7,896 nt of DNA, from contig DHKB01000002.1 in assembly GCA_002407045.1 (NCBI GenBank), positions 1 through 7,896 on the forward strand, read 5' to 3'. The position numbers and the translations under genes were made by a program. The notes under the pieces were generated by a model. The model saw only the letters and a list, made by a program, of their open reading frames with translations. It did not search any database and had not been told where the DNA came from. Positions 1 to 6,586 of this stretch are shown here, in pieces; position 1 is the first letter of the stretch; each line of letters begins with the position of its first letter. The DNA is from Candidatus Bruticola papionis. Lineage in GTDB: Bacteria; Vulcanimicrobiota; Xenobia; Xenobiales; Xenobiaceae.

Positions 1-375
1 AGCCCGCAGCCAAAACTTATAGCGGAATTTTTTGCTATATCGGTAGCGAAGGCATCTGGTCACGAAGTGGACAGCTAGCCGTAGCGTCGATATGGCAATA
101 AAATGAAGCTAACACAACATAGCTAACTGGCGGGCCGAACATAATCAGCGTCTCTACAATGTAAAACTACGCAACCAAACAGGCGAGCATTTCAAGCGCA
201 AAGTACCGATACTTTATCGGGTTATAACCGAAAAATATTATAGAAACTAAAGTTTTATAAGTTACAACTGATGAAATTGATTAAAAGTTGATTTTCTTCA
301 GCTATAGCTAATAAAATTGTCATATACGCGAATTTTTGGCTATGGATTGTTGGGATTAACTCAAGGATTAACGCG
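1..375. other. Gene-poor stretch downstream of the LysR gene
   Basis: No gene with a credible start and ribosome binding site is visible on either strand. Reading in from the left edge, frame 1 stays open to a TAG at 76-78 and frame 3 to a TAA at 99-101; either could be the tail of a gene lying outside the window, but I recognise neither. A third open stretch at 113-250 (45 codons, stop TAA 248-250) has protein-like composition, rich in R, N, K and Y, but no start codon or Shine-Dalgarno, so it could be a gene remnant or chance. Small structure includes the palindrome AGCTATAGCT at 300-309 and a tandem GGATTAAC at 353-360 and 365-372, next to the LysR stop codon. No convincing intrinsic terminator for the LysR gene is seen here. 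Confidence 0.5.
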
Positions 376-1257
376 CTACCGATCTTCGCTTTGGCAATTT
401 TTCACTTCTTCGATAAATTTCTCTGCTGCTTTGGAAAAAACAGGATAGCGTTTCCAAACTAAACCGTGCTTGCATTTTATAGGAGGATCGAGCGGACGGA
501 AACAGAGTGTTTTGCTCTCTTTAGTATCAGCTAAAGTATTGAGCACAAAAGCGTAGCCTATTCCTCTTTTTAACAAAAGCATAGGCGTATTAAAAAGCAA
601 ATCAAAAGTGGCGATGATATTGAGTTTTTCTAATTCAACTTCCGACCAGAGAGAAAGTTCGCGCTGCAAACCGACGCGCTGAGGCATAATAAGCGGAATA
701 TCTTCTATATCACGCGGGCGAATGAAAGTATTTTTAGCTAAAGAACAATCACGACGCATAAGCAAGCCCCAGCAAGCCGTCTCTTGCAAGACCAAATGTT
801 CATATTTGGCAATATCTACAGGTTCGATAAAAACGCCAAAATCTAAAGTGCCATGTTCCAAATATTCGGTAATTTTTTCTGCGTCGCCGTTGATAAATTG
901 AAACTTGACATTGGGATATTTCGCACTCATACGATAAATTGCTTCTGCAACAATAAGAGAAAGTCCACCACCTATAGAAACTTCTCCGCCTATTAAAGCG
1001 CTATCTTGAGCTATTTCGCGTCTAGTTTTATCACACAAATTAACAATTTCTACAGCACGTTTGCGTAGAAGACTGCCTTCCTCGGTTAAAGTAATCTTGC
1101 GCTTGCCGCGAACGAAAAGTTGTTTTCCCAATTCGTCCTCAAGCTCCATCATTTGCTTAGACAGCGAAGGCTGTGCTATATGCAACGATTCAGCCGCTCT
1201 AGTTATGTTGCCTTCTCTAGCTACAGCTAAAAAGTAACGCAATAAACGTATATCCAA
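376..1257 (-). CDS. LysR-family transcriptional regulator
   Basis: This is a DNA-binding regulator of the LysR type, expected to act as a tetramer and respond to a small molecule. The N-terminal winged helix-turn-helix spans about residues 3-60, with the family signature NITRAAESLHIAQPSLSKQ at about 17-35. The rest, about 88-290, is the periplasmic-binding-protein-like effector domain. I place the start at the TTG at 1257 (293 aa) because GGAGGAAGG lies just upstream and gives a spacing of 8 from GGAGG; it yields an N-terminus MDIRLLRYFLAVAR, typical of the family. The in-frame ATG at 1272 would add five residues but has no ribosome binding site, and the Shine-Dalgarno would fall inside the coding sequence. 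The gene is divergent from the MATE transporter, a common arrangement for a LysR activator and its target, so control of that transporter is a reasonable inference. The ligand is unknown. Confidence 0.93.
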   Translation of the reverse strand: MDIRLLRYFLAVAREGNITRAAESLHIAQPSLSKQMMELEDELGKQLFVRGKRKITLTEEGSLLRKRAVEIVNLCDKTRREIAQDSALIGGEVSIGGGLSLIVAEAIYRMSAKYPNVKFQFINGDAEKITEYLEHGTLDFGVFIEPVDIAKYEHLVLQETACWGLLMRRDCSLAKNTFIRPRDIEDIPLIMPQRVGLQRELSLWSEVELEKLNIIATFDLLFNTPMLLLKRGIGYAFVLNTLADTKESKTLCFRPLDPPIKCKHGLVWKRYPVFSKAAEKFIEEVKNCQSEDR

Positions 1258-1261
1258 AGTA

Positions 1262-1270
1262 CCTTCCTCC
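1262..1270 (-). promoter_or_regulatory. Ribosome binding site that decides the LysR start
   Basis: On the minus strand GGAGGAAGG overlaps the first codons that would follow an ATG at 1272. GGAGG ends 8 nt before a TTG at 1257. This spacing favours the TTG as the true initiation codon. Confidence 0.7.
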
Positions 1271-1293
1271 ATCTAAAGCAATAAAGCCATTTT

Positions 1294-1312
1294 ATCATAC
1301 CTTATAGCTATA
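1294..1312 (-). promoter_or_regulatory. Putative LysR promoter and operator
   Basis: A perfect 10-bp palindrome TATAGCTATA (1303-1312) lies in the LysR-MATE intergenic region. Just downstream on the minus strand is TATGAT (1294-1299), a plausible -10 box for the LysR gene, although I see no good -35 partner. The palindrome would sit between the -10 and -35 positions, which suits autorepression, and it lies upstream of the MATE promoter, which suits activation. LysR-family sites usually centre on an interrupted T-N11-A dyad; assigning this palindrome to the adjacent regulator is inference. Confidence 0.35.
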
Positions 1313-1334
1313 GTTCATCATTCTTTATACATAT

Positions 1335-1363
1335 TTTACATATTTACATAAAAGTGCCATACT
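1335..1363 (+). promoter_or_regulatory. Putative promoter of the MATE gene
   Basis: TTTACA (1335-1340) and CATACT (1358-1363) are separated by 17 nt. The bases TG at 1355-1356, one nucleotide before the -10 box, make it an extended -10 element. Transcription would begin near 1370, leaving a very short leader before the ATG at 1384, so a slightly more upstream promoter in this AT-rich stretch is possible. Confidence 0.4.
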
Positions 1364-1383
1364 CTGGGCGGAGTTAAAGAGAT

Positions 1384-2778
1384 ATGATACATAGAACTAT
1401 ACATGCACATACAAATTCAGACACAGCTTTAATGACGGAAGGCAGTATCGTCAAGAGCATACTGTTTTTCTCTATTCCGTTAATATTGGGCAATTTTTTA
1501 CAGCAAATGTACAACACGGTTGACTCTATTATTGTGGGCAACTATGTTGGTAGCGGTGCTCTGGCGGCGGTTGGTTCCAGTGCTTCCCTCATTTTCTTAA
1601 TCATTGCCTTTAGCCAAGGCTTATCGGTCGGTTCAGGTGTAATTGTGGCTCAGTATTTGGGCGCTGGCGATAAGCGAGGTGTCAATTTAGCTGTCCATAC
1701 CGCTTTAGCCATTTCGGTTTTGGTCGGCTTGCTTATGACGGTAGGCGGTATAGTTTTTACTCGTCCTTTATTAGTTTGGATGGATACTCCAGAAAACATT
1801 ATGCCTGAAGCGGTTGAGTATTTAAAACTTTATTGCGGCGGCATGCTTTTTGGTACCGTTTATAATATGGCCGCCGGTATTATGAATGCTGCTGGCAACT
1901 CCAAGCGCTCTTTAATTTACTTAGGTGTAGCTGCTGTCACCAACATTGTTTTGGATGTAGTTTTAATCGTCTGGTTCAAAATGGGCGTGGCTGGAGCCGC
2001 TTGGGCAACCAATATCAGCCAATTGGTTTCTGCTGTTTTGGCTATGGCTTTTCTTATGCGAACTTCTGCTGATTACAAAGTAGATCTCAAGCACTTGGTT
2101 ATCAGAAAGAAAATGGCTACACGCATTGTAGCTATTGGTTTGCCTACCGGCATCCAAAATATGGTTATATCTCTTTCCAATGTTTTGATTCAATCCAGCA
2201 TTAACGTGTTTGGTGCTTCCGCCATTGCTGGCTTTGGTGCTTTCTTAAAAATAGATGGTTTCAACGTCTTGCCTATTTTAAGTTTGAGTATGGCTATTAC
2301 CACTTTTGTAGGTCAAAACTTTGGTGCCAATCGTATGGATCGCGTCAATAAAGGCGTTTATATCACTATCGCTATGGGTATGGCCTACACTATCGTAGCC
2401 AGCACTTTAGTGTTGATATATTCCGAACCGATTATGCGCCTGTTTAGCCAAGAAAAAGACGTTATCGCTTGTGGACAGCTAGCCATGTGGTACTTCTGCC
2501 CCTTCTACTGGGTTTTGAGCATTTTACACACATTGGGCGGCACTATGCGTGGCTTTGGTAAGAGTATTCCGCCTATGATTATTTTACTTATCGCCATGTG
2601 CTTATTCCGTATAGTTTGGTTACAAACTGTTTTACCCCACTTCCCCAGCACAGATTGTATCTTCGTTCTTTATCCAGTCTCTTGGGTTTTAGGCGCAGTT
2701 ATGATGGCCTGGTATACGAAACGAACCGGTCTTTTAAGACAAAAGGACACTTCGGCTCTGCTTTGCCAAGCTGCCTAA
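1384..2778 (+). CDS. MATE-family multidrug/Na+ (or H+) antiporter
   Basis: This is an inner-membrane secondary transporter that exports drugs or other organic cations in exchange for Na+ or H+. The 464-residue length and repeated hydrophobic segments fit the usual 12-helix layout with two MatE halves, roughly 25-240 and 245-455. Family hallmarks are visible: a first helix reading IPLILGNFLQQMYNTVD (about 31-47) followed by SIIVGNYVG, the VGSGVIVAQYLGAGD loop, AAGIMNAAGNSKRS, and in the second half GLPTGIQNMV and FVGQNFGANR. The chosen ATG has GGCGGAG about 10 nt upstream. It adds a polar 16-residue tail before the internal M17 (ATG at 1432, reading MTEGS), where many family members begin; that internal ATG has no ribosome binding site. 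The gene is divergent from the LysR gene and ends at a strong terminator. Substrate cannot be read from the sequence. Confidence 0.95.
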   Translation: MIHRTIHAHTNSDTALMTEGSIVKSILFFSIPLILGNFLQQMYNTVDSIIVGNYVGSGALAAVGSSASLIFLIIAFSQGLSVGSGVIVAQYLGAGDKRGVNLAVHTALAISVLVGLLMTVGGIVFTRPLLVWMDTPENIMPEAVEYLKLYCGGMLFGTVYNMAAGIMNAAGNSKRSLIYLGVAAVTNIVLDVVLIVWFKMGVAGAAWATNISQLVSAVLAMAFLMRTSADYKVDLKHLVIRKKMATRIVAIGLPTGIQNMVISLSNVLIQSSINVFGASAIAGFGAFLKIDGFNVLPILSLSMAITTFVGQNFGANRMDRVNKGVYITIAMGMAYTIVASTLVLIYSEPIMRLFSQEKDVIACGQLAMWYFCPFYWVLSILHTLGGTMRGFGKSIPPMIILLIAMCLFRIVWLQTVLPHFPSTDCIFVLYPVSWVLGAVMMAWYTKRTGLLRQKDTSALLCQAA

Positions 2779-2798
2779 ACGGAAATAAGTCCTAACCC

Positions 2799-2850
2799 AA
2801 AATGCCGCTACTGTACCAGCGAACAAATGGCGCAGCTAGCGGCATTTTTT
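2799..2850 (+). terminator. Intrinsic terminator of the MATE gene
   Basis: A perfect stem pairs AAAATGCCGCTA (2799-2810) with TAGCGGCATTTT (2837-2848), followed by a T-tract to 2850. The loop can extend the hairpin through CTG/CAG and CCA/TGG pairs. It lies between convergent genes. On the minus strand it also ends in a short T-run, so it may act weakly in both directions. Confidence 0.85.
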
Positions 2851-2861
2851 GTAAGTGCAAC

Positions 2862-4199
2862 TTATAACTTTTGCTTCAGTGCTAAACCGATTAACTTATC
2901 TGTCTGATCGGCCATAAAAAGTGGAATATTTAGCACATCGTCATCAAGCTTTAAATTATTTAAAGAGAAACGCACTCGCAACTTAACAGTATCGCCAAAA
3001 AGTTCCTTGAATTTGCGCAAACTTTTGCCTACCACATTAGTTTCCGCTTTTACCTCAATGGGGAAAATATCATTTTCTCGTTGGATCAGAAAATCAACTT
3101 CATAAGGCGGATTATTTTTGCTCCAATAGCGCGGCATAACTTCGAATTGAGTTATTAAAGTTTGCAATACATAATTTTCCGTCAACGCTCCTTTAAATTC
3201 TACAAATAGACGATTACCTTCGCCAAAAGCGCTGGGAGCCAGCTTAGCTAAGCGACGCAAAATACCAACGTCCACCAAATAAATTTTAAAAGCAGATAAG
3301 TCATCATAAGCGGACATAGGCAAACCAGGCTTGGTGCTGCGATAAATTTTATGTATTAAACGCGCCTCGACTAACCATTGCAAAGCATCTTCATATTCTC
3401 TGGCTCTAGCGCCCTCTTTTACCGCTTTATAAAGGAACTTCTTGTTTTCTCTAGCTAATTGCGAAGGCAAAGAATGCCAAATAAGTGAAAGTCGCGGAAA
3501 TTCTTTTATGTTGGGATGTTTAGCAAAATCGCGCTCATAAGCATCAATAATATTAGCTAACGACGCTTGCATAACTTCCACATCTTTAGCTTCAGTCCAG
3601 AGTCGTACAGGCTCAGGCATACCGCCGGTAATGTAGTACATTTTAAGCTTTTCGCATAAAGGATTAAAGAAAGCATCCGGCAGCGGCTCTATTGTATCTA
3701 CACTATCCAAATAGGCTACTAAATTAGCATCACCGTTAGCCAGCAAAAACTCCTGAAAAGTCATAGGATCAACTTGCAAAAAATCTACTTTGCCAACTGG
3801 AAAAGATGACGGCTTAGCTAAGGCGGTGCCTAACAAAGAACCGGCGCAAGCCACATGATAAAGCGGCGCATTTTCGCAAAAATATTTCAAAGCGTTGAGT
3901 ACTTCCGGGCAGTCTTGCACTTCATCAAAAACGATAAGCGTTTTTTCTGCTTCAATCTTTTGCCCACTAGCAAACATTAAATTTTGCAAAATGCGCTCTA
4001 CATTTTTCGTTATACTAAAAAATTGCTTATAGTCCGGATTTTCGTCAAAGTTGAAATAAGCTGTATTTTCATAAAAACGCTTGCCAAATTCTTTTAGCAA
4101 CCAGGTCTTGCCAACTTGACGCACTCCCTTGACAATCAGCGGCTTGCGATAGGGAGAATTTTTCCATTTCACAAGCTTTTCCAATGCTAACCTTTCCAT
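2862..4199 (-). CDS. AAA+ ATPase with DUF4143 domain (COG1373-like)
   Basis: This is a P-loop ATPase of the widespread AAA_14/DUF4143 group, whose cellular role is poorly known. Walker A is GVRQVGKT at residues 25-32, Walker B is LIVFDE at 88-93, and a sensor-like CAGSLLGTAL follows at about 118-127. The C-terminal half, about 200-400, is the DUF4143 region. It ends with EVDFLI...IFPIEVKA, where D369, E382 and K384 form the D...ExK pattern of PD-(D/E)XK nuclease folds. The length of 445 aa is normal for the family. The ATG is preceded by AGGAAGAG (4206-4213, minus strand) at suitable spacing. It is convergent with the MATE gene and divergent from a second ATPase across a repeat-rich gap. I see no frameshift or missing ATPase residue. 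DNA-related or defence functions are often suggested for such proteins, but the sequence does not prove one. Confidence 0.92.
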   Translation of the reverse strand: MERLALEKLVKWKNSPYRKPLIVKGVRQVGKTWLLKEFGKRFYENTAYFNFDENPDYKQFFSITKNVERILQNLMFASGQKIEAEKTLIVFDEVQDCPEVLNALKYFCENAPLYHVACAGSLLGTALAKPSSFPVGKVDFLQVDPMTFQEFLLANGDANLVAYLDSVDTIEPLPDAFFNPLCEKLKMYYITGGMPEPVRLWTEAKDVEVMQASLANIIDAYERDFAKHPNIKEFPRLSLIWHSLPSQLARENKKFLYKAVKEGARAREYEDALQWLVEARLIHKIYRSTKPGLPMSAYDDLSAFKIYLVDVGILRRLAKLAPSAFGEGNRLFVEFKGALTENYVLQTLITQFEVMPRYWSKNNPPYEVDFLIQRENDIFPIEVKAETNVVGKSLRKFKELFGDTVKLRVRFSLNNLKLDDDVLNIPLFMADQTDKLIGLALKQKL

Positions 4200-4214
4200 A
4201 AGCTGCTCTTCCTT

Positions 4215-4273
4215 TCACACTTTTATATGTAGTTCACGTGTAAATTATCACACAATTATATATAAAAGTGTGA
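4215..4273 (-). repeat. 14-bp perfect inverted repeat upstream of the DUF4143 ATPase
   Basis: TCACACTTTTATAT (4215-4228) is exactly repeated as its reverse complement at 4260-4273, with 31 bp between. The left arm abuts the ATPase Shine-Dalgarno (4206-4213). If transcription starts upstream of 4273, the leader RNA could fold into an AU-rich hairpin beside the ribosome binding site; otherwise the arms may be paired protein-binding sites. Candidate minus-strand -10 boxes TATAAT (4255-4260) and GATAAT (4244-4249) lie inside the repeat. Confidence 0.6.
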
Positions 4274-4284
4274 TTTTTATCACA
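4269..4284 (-). promoter_or_regulatory. CRP/FNR-superfamily-like operator
   Basis: TGTGA (4269-4273), six bases, then TCACA (4280-4284) is an exact match to the CRP half-site arrangement TGTGA-N6-TCACA. Its centre (4276.5) is about 40 bp upstream of the start expected from the minus-strand -10 box GATAAT (4244-4249), close to class II activation geometry. Relative to the alternative TATAAT (4255-4260) it would overlap the promoter and repress. Which regulator binds is unknown. Confidence 0.5.
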
Positions 4285-4294
4285 TAATTATGTG
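4281..4294. repeat. 14-bp perfect palindrome
   Basis: CACATAATTATGTG reads identically on both strands. It shares its left end with the CRP-like site, and a further half-site ATGTGA follows at 4300-4305. The overlapping arrangement suggests competing or cooperative binding in the gap between the two divergent ATPase genes. Confidence 0.55.
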
Positions 4295-4339
4295 TTTTTA
4301 TGTGAAACAGGCAAGCTAGGGTCAGGTTGCATTATTTTT

Positions 4340-4389
4340 AATTATACCCTTAATGTGTTGAGTATAAGGGGTATAATTAGGGTATAATT
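4340..4389 (+). promoter_or_regulatory. Promoter and repeated operator upstream of the second ATPase
   Basis: Three exact copies of one 10-mer occur here: AATTATACCC (4340-4349, inverted) and GGGTATAATT twice (4369-4378 and 4380-4389, 11-bp period). Each direct copy contains a consensus -10 box TATAAT (4372-4377 and 4383-4388). A -35-like TTGAGT at 4358-4363 is 19 nt from the second. The inverted copy with the first direct copy also forms an imperfect dyad around TTA...TAA. This looks like a promoter overlapping its own operator. Confidence 0.5.
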
Positions 4390-4421
4390 GGAGATAACTC
4401 AATACGAAAGTAATATCTCAC

Positions 4422-4429
4422 AGGTGGTG
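4422..4429 (+). promoter_or_regulatory. Shine-Dalgarno pointing at an ATA codon
   Basis: AGGTGGTG differs at one base from the ideal AGGAGGTG. It is followed within about 5 nt by ATA at 4434-4436, in frame with the downstream ATPase. No ATG, GTG or TTG in that frame lies at normal spacing; the first usual start is GTG at 4461, more than 30 nt away. Confidence 0.5.
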
Positions 4430-4460
4430 CGTTATAGATTTATTCGCAATACAGGCTCGT

Positions 4461-6230
4461 GTGGCGGAGCTGGAGCAACAAATTGACAATCTGCCTGCCG
4501 GCTCCATTACAAAGAAAATTATCAAGGGCAAGGAATATTTTTATCACCGTTGGACAGAAAATAAGAAACGGCGGGAGAAATATATTCCGGCGGACCAATT
4601 GGAAAATTTTCGTGCTCAGATTGCGCAGCGGAAAGAACTGGAGCAAAAGCTCAAGACGCTAAAGAAGCATTTGCCCAAAGCAAAAAGCGCAGAAATTTCC
4701 ACATTTAGCACTAATATACGCACAGGCGAGGCGCTGCGTTACTTTGCCTTGCCTGTCCGCAATTTTCGCAAGCGCGAATGCTTCCAACAATTGCACAATT
4801 TTGTCTACGGCCAGATGCAAGACAAGGTATTTATTCTTTACGGCCTGCGCCGAACAGGGAAAACGACCATGATCCGCCAGATTTTTGCGGAGATGAACGA
4901 GGTAGAACTATCTAAGGCAGCGTTTATTCAAATTACAGCAGCAGACACGTTAGCCAACGTGAACCGTGACTTAAAAACATTGGAAACCCAGGGATTCCGT
5001 TATGTATTTCTTGACGAAGTGACACTAATGGATGATTTTATTGAAGGAGCCGCGCTATTTTCTGACGTGTTTGCTACCTGCGGTATGAAGATTATACTTT
5101 CTGGTACAGACTCTTTGGGCTTTATTTTCACTGAAGACGAACAGCTTTACGACCGCTGTATCATGTTGCACACCACCTTTATCCCCTACCGCGAATTTGA
5201 ATCAGTGCTTGGCATTCACGGCATCGACGAGTATATCCGCTATGGCGGCACCATGAGCCTTGGCGGTGTCCACTATAACGAAACTTCCACATTTGCCAGC
5301 AAGAAGAGCACCGACGAATATGTGGACACGGCCATTGCCCACAATATTCAGCACTCTCTGCGCTGCTATCAGTACGAGGGACATTTTCGCCATTTGCGAG
5401 ATCTATACGAAAAAAACGAGCTGACTAGCGCCATCAATCGTGTGGTAGAGGACATCAACCATCGCTTCACACTAGAGGTGCTGACACGGGATTGGAAATT
5501 CCACGACCTCGGTATTTCTGCCAGCAATCTGCGCCGCGATCGAGAAAATCCCACAGATATTCTTGATCGCATAGATCTTACAGCTGTCACTAACAACTTG
5601 CGAAAGCTGCTGAAAATCCGCAATAAAGCAGAGCAAACTGTAAAGTTAGACGAAGTTCATGCAGCAGAAATTAAAGAATATTTGGATTTATTGGATCTAA
5701 CTCAGGAAATTGCTGTATTGCATTTGCCTAATGTCAACAAAAAATCTAGCCGCACAGTAATAGCTCAACCCGGTTTGCGTTATGCGCAAGCGGACGCACT
5801 AATCCGCAGTTTGCTATTAGATGAAACCTTCAGTGCGCTTTCTCTAGCAGAGCGTACCGCTGTACAAAACCGTATCTTGACCGAGATCAAAGGGCGTATG
5901 CTCGAAGACATTGTCCTTTTGGAGACCAAGCTGGCCAACCCCAAAAAGCAAGTATTTGTTTTGCAATTCTCTGTGGGTGAATTTGATATGGTTGTTTTTG
6001 ACCCGGAGGCCGGCTCTTGCCAGATTTTCGAAATTAAACACAGCGAAAAAGCTATTCCACAGCAATACCGCCATTTAATTGATAAGGAAAAATGCGCTCA
6101 GACAGAGCACCGCTACGGCCCCATCACCGCCAAGTTTGTTCTCTACTGCGGGGAAAATAGAATAGTAGATGATGTTCAATATCAGAACGTGGAAACGTAT
6201 TTGCGAAGCCTTCGCATAGCAAAAAGCTAG
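4461..6230 (+). CDS. P-loop ATPase with C-terminal nuclease-like motif
   Basis: This is a predicted ATPase, distinct in sequence from the neighbouring DUF4143 protein, with no specific function I can name. Residue numbers are from the GTG at 4461 (589 aa). The N-terminus LPAGSITKKIIKGKEYFYHR (11-30), followed by a charged helical stretch (about 45-75, possible coiled coil), resembles small DUF6788-type domains. Walker A is GLRRTGKT (128-135), Walker B YVFLDE (181-186), and IILSGTDS (211-218) resembles a sensor strand. The C-terminus has EFDMVVFD...IFEIKHS, where D509, E524 and K526 give a D...ExK pattern like PD-(D/E)XK nucleases. The frame is open upstream to 4398, and the stretch from 4434 (IDLFAIQAR) looks coding, so the natural start may be the ATA at 4434 or a lost ATG. 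Its codons look more GC-rich than those of the adjacent ATPase, which may mean separate acquisition. Confidence 0.87.
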   Translation: MAELEQQIDNLPAGSITKKIIKGKEYFYHRWTENKKRREKYIPADQLENFRAQIAQRKELEQKLKTLKKHLPKAKSAEISTFSTNIRTGEALRYFALPVRNFRKRECFQQLHNFVYGQMQDKVFILYGLRRTGKTTMIRQIFAEMNEVELSKAAFIQITAADTLANVNRDLKTLETQGFRYVFLDEVTLMDDFIEGAALFSDVFATCGMKIILSGTDSLGFIFTEDEQLYDRCIMLHTTFIPYREFESVLGIHGIDEYIRYGGTMSLGGVHYNETSTFASKKSTDEYVDTAIAHNIQHSLRCYQYEGHFRHLRDLYEKNELTSAINRVVEDINHRFTLEVLTRDWKFHDLGISASNLRRDRENPTDILDRIDLTAVTNNLRKLLKIRNKAEQTVKLDEVHAAEIKEYLDLLDLTQEIAVLHLPNVNKKSSRTVIAQPGLRYAQADALIRSLLLDETFSALSLAERTAVQNRILTEIKGRMLEDIVLLETKLANPKKQVFVLQFSVGEFDMVVFDPEAGSCQIFEIKHSEKAIPQQYRHLIDKEKCAQTEHRYGPITAKFVLYCGENRIVDDVQYQNVETYLRSLRIAKS

Positions 6231-6293
6231 ACATATTTTTTACCAGCACCAGCACTTATACCAAAAATATACACAAAATATTTTTATTTTATA

Positions 6294-6323
6294 TTGACAT
6301 TAAACAGAACAATATTCTATAAT
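6294..6323 (+). promoter_or_regulatory. Consensus sigma-70 promoter
   Basis: TTGACA (6294-6299) and TATAAT (6318-6323) are both perfect hexamers, separated by 18 nt in very AT-rich DNA. Transcription should start near 6330, about 55 nt before the small ORF at 6385. This is the strongest promoter in the window. Confidence 0.85.
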
Positions 6324-6337
6324 TTATTTATAAATAA

Positions 6338-6351
6338 TACCAAATATGGTA
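6338..6351 (+). promoter_or_regulatory. Putative operator downstream of the promoter
   Basis: TACCA (6338-6342) and TGGTA (6347-6351) form an inverted repeat with a 4-bp gap, at roughly +8 to +21 from the expected start. A related element ATACCAAAAATAT lies upstream of the -35 at 6258-6270, sharing ATACCAAA with the sequence at 6337-6344. Two such elements flanking a perfect promoter would suit repression. No cognate regulator is identified. Confidence 0.3.
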
Positions 6352-6384
6352 CACTTAATTATTTAATATTAGGCGGTCATAGTT

Positions 6385-6555
6385 ATGTCAGTAGGAAAGA
6401 GAGAAAGATGGCAATCAGTTTGCTCCAAATGCGGTAAAGGCGGCTCGGTTCGTACATGCTACGAACGGCCCAGAACAGCCCCTTTGAGTATTGGTGGCTC
6501 TTGTCCCAATAGTTCAGACAAGAAGCACAAACCGAGGTGGGTAAAAGTATCCTAG
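6385..6555 (+). CDS. Small Cys-containing protein, putative zinc ribbon
   Basis: This is a 56-residue basic protein that I do not recognise by name. It begins MSVGKRERWQSVCSKCGKGG and ends KHKPRWVKVS. Cysteines at 13, 16, 25 and 40 include a CxxC knuckle followed by glycines, and His48 could be another ligand, so a single zinc ribbon is plausible. Translation is supported by AGGCGG (6371-6376) 8 nt before the ATG. Transcription is supported by a perfect promoter upstream and an intrinsic terminator 30 nt after the stop, which make it a single-gene unit of about 295 nt. It lies between the ATPase and hsdM genes on the same strand but is insulated from hsdM by the terminator. Basic charge and a zinc knuckle could mean nucleic-acid binding; this is inference. 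Confidence 0.72.
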   Translation: MSVGKRERWQSVCSKCGKGGSVRTCYERPRTAPLSIGGSCPNSSDKKHKPRWVKVS

Positions 6556-6586
6556 CTCCGCGTGAATAACATAAACTATATAAGCG

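Noticed and set aside
67..2485. Exact 14-mer GTGGACAGCTAGCC shared by the left end (about 67-80) and the MATE gene (about 2471-2484)
   Set aside because: A single 14-mer match within a window of this size is not far from chance, and the flanks do not match.
4200..4433. CRISPR array or mobile-element end in the repeat-rich gap
   Set aside because: The repeats are short (10-14 bp), partly inverted and irregularly spaced, with no spacers, transposase or target duplication; operator sites explain them better.
5202..6074. Several minus-strand open frames inside the second ATPase gene
   Set aside because: They are shadows of a well-supported gene with Walker motifs on the plus strand.
6202..6216. 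Hairpin TGCGAA-GCC-TTCGCA at the end of the second ATPase gene as a terminator
   Set aside because: It lies within the coding region, the stem is only 6 bp, and the T-run starts about 20 nt later, so it is not a convincing intrinsic terminator.
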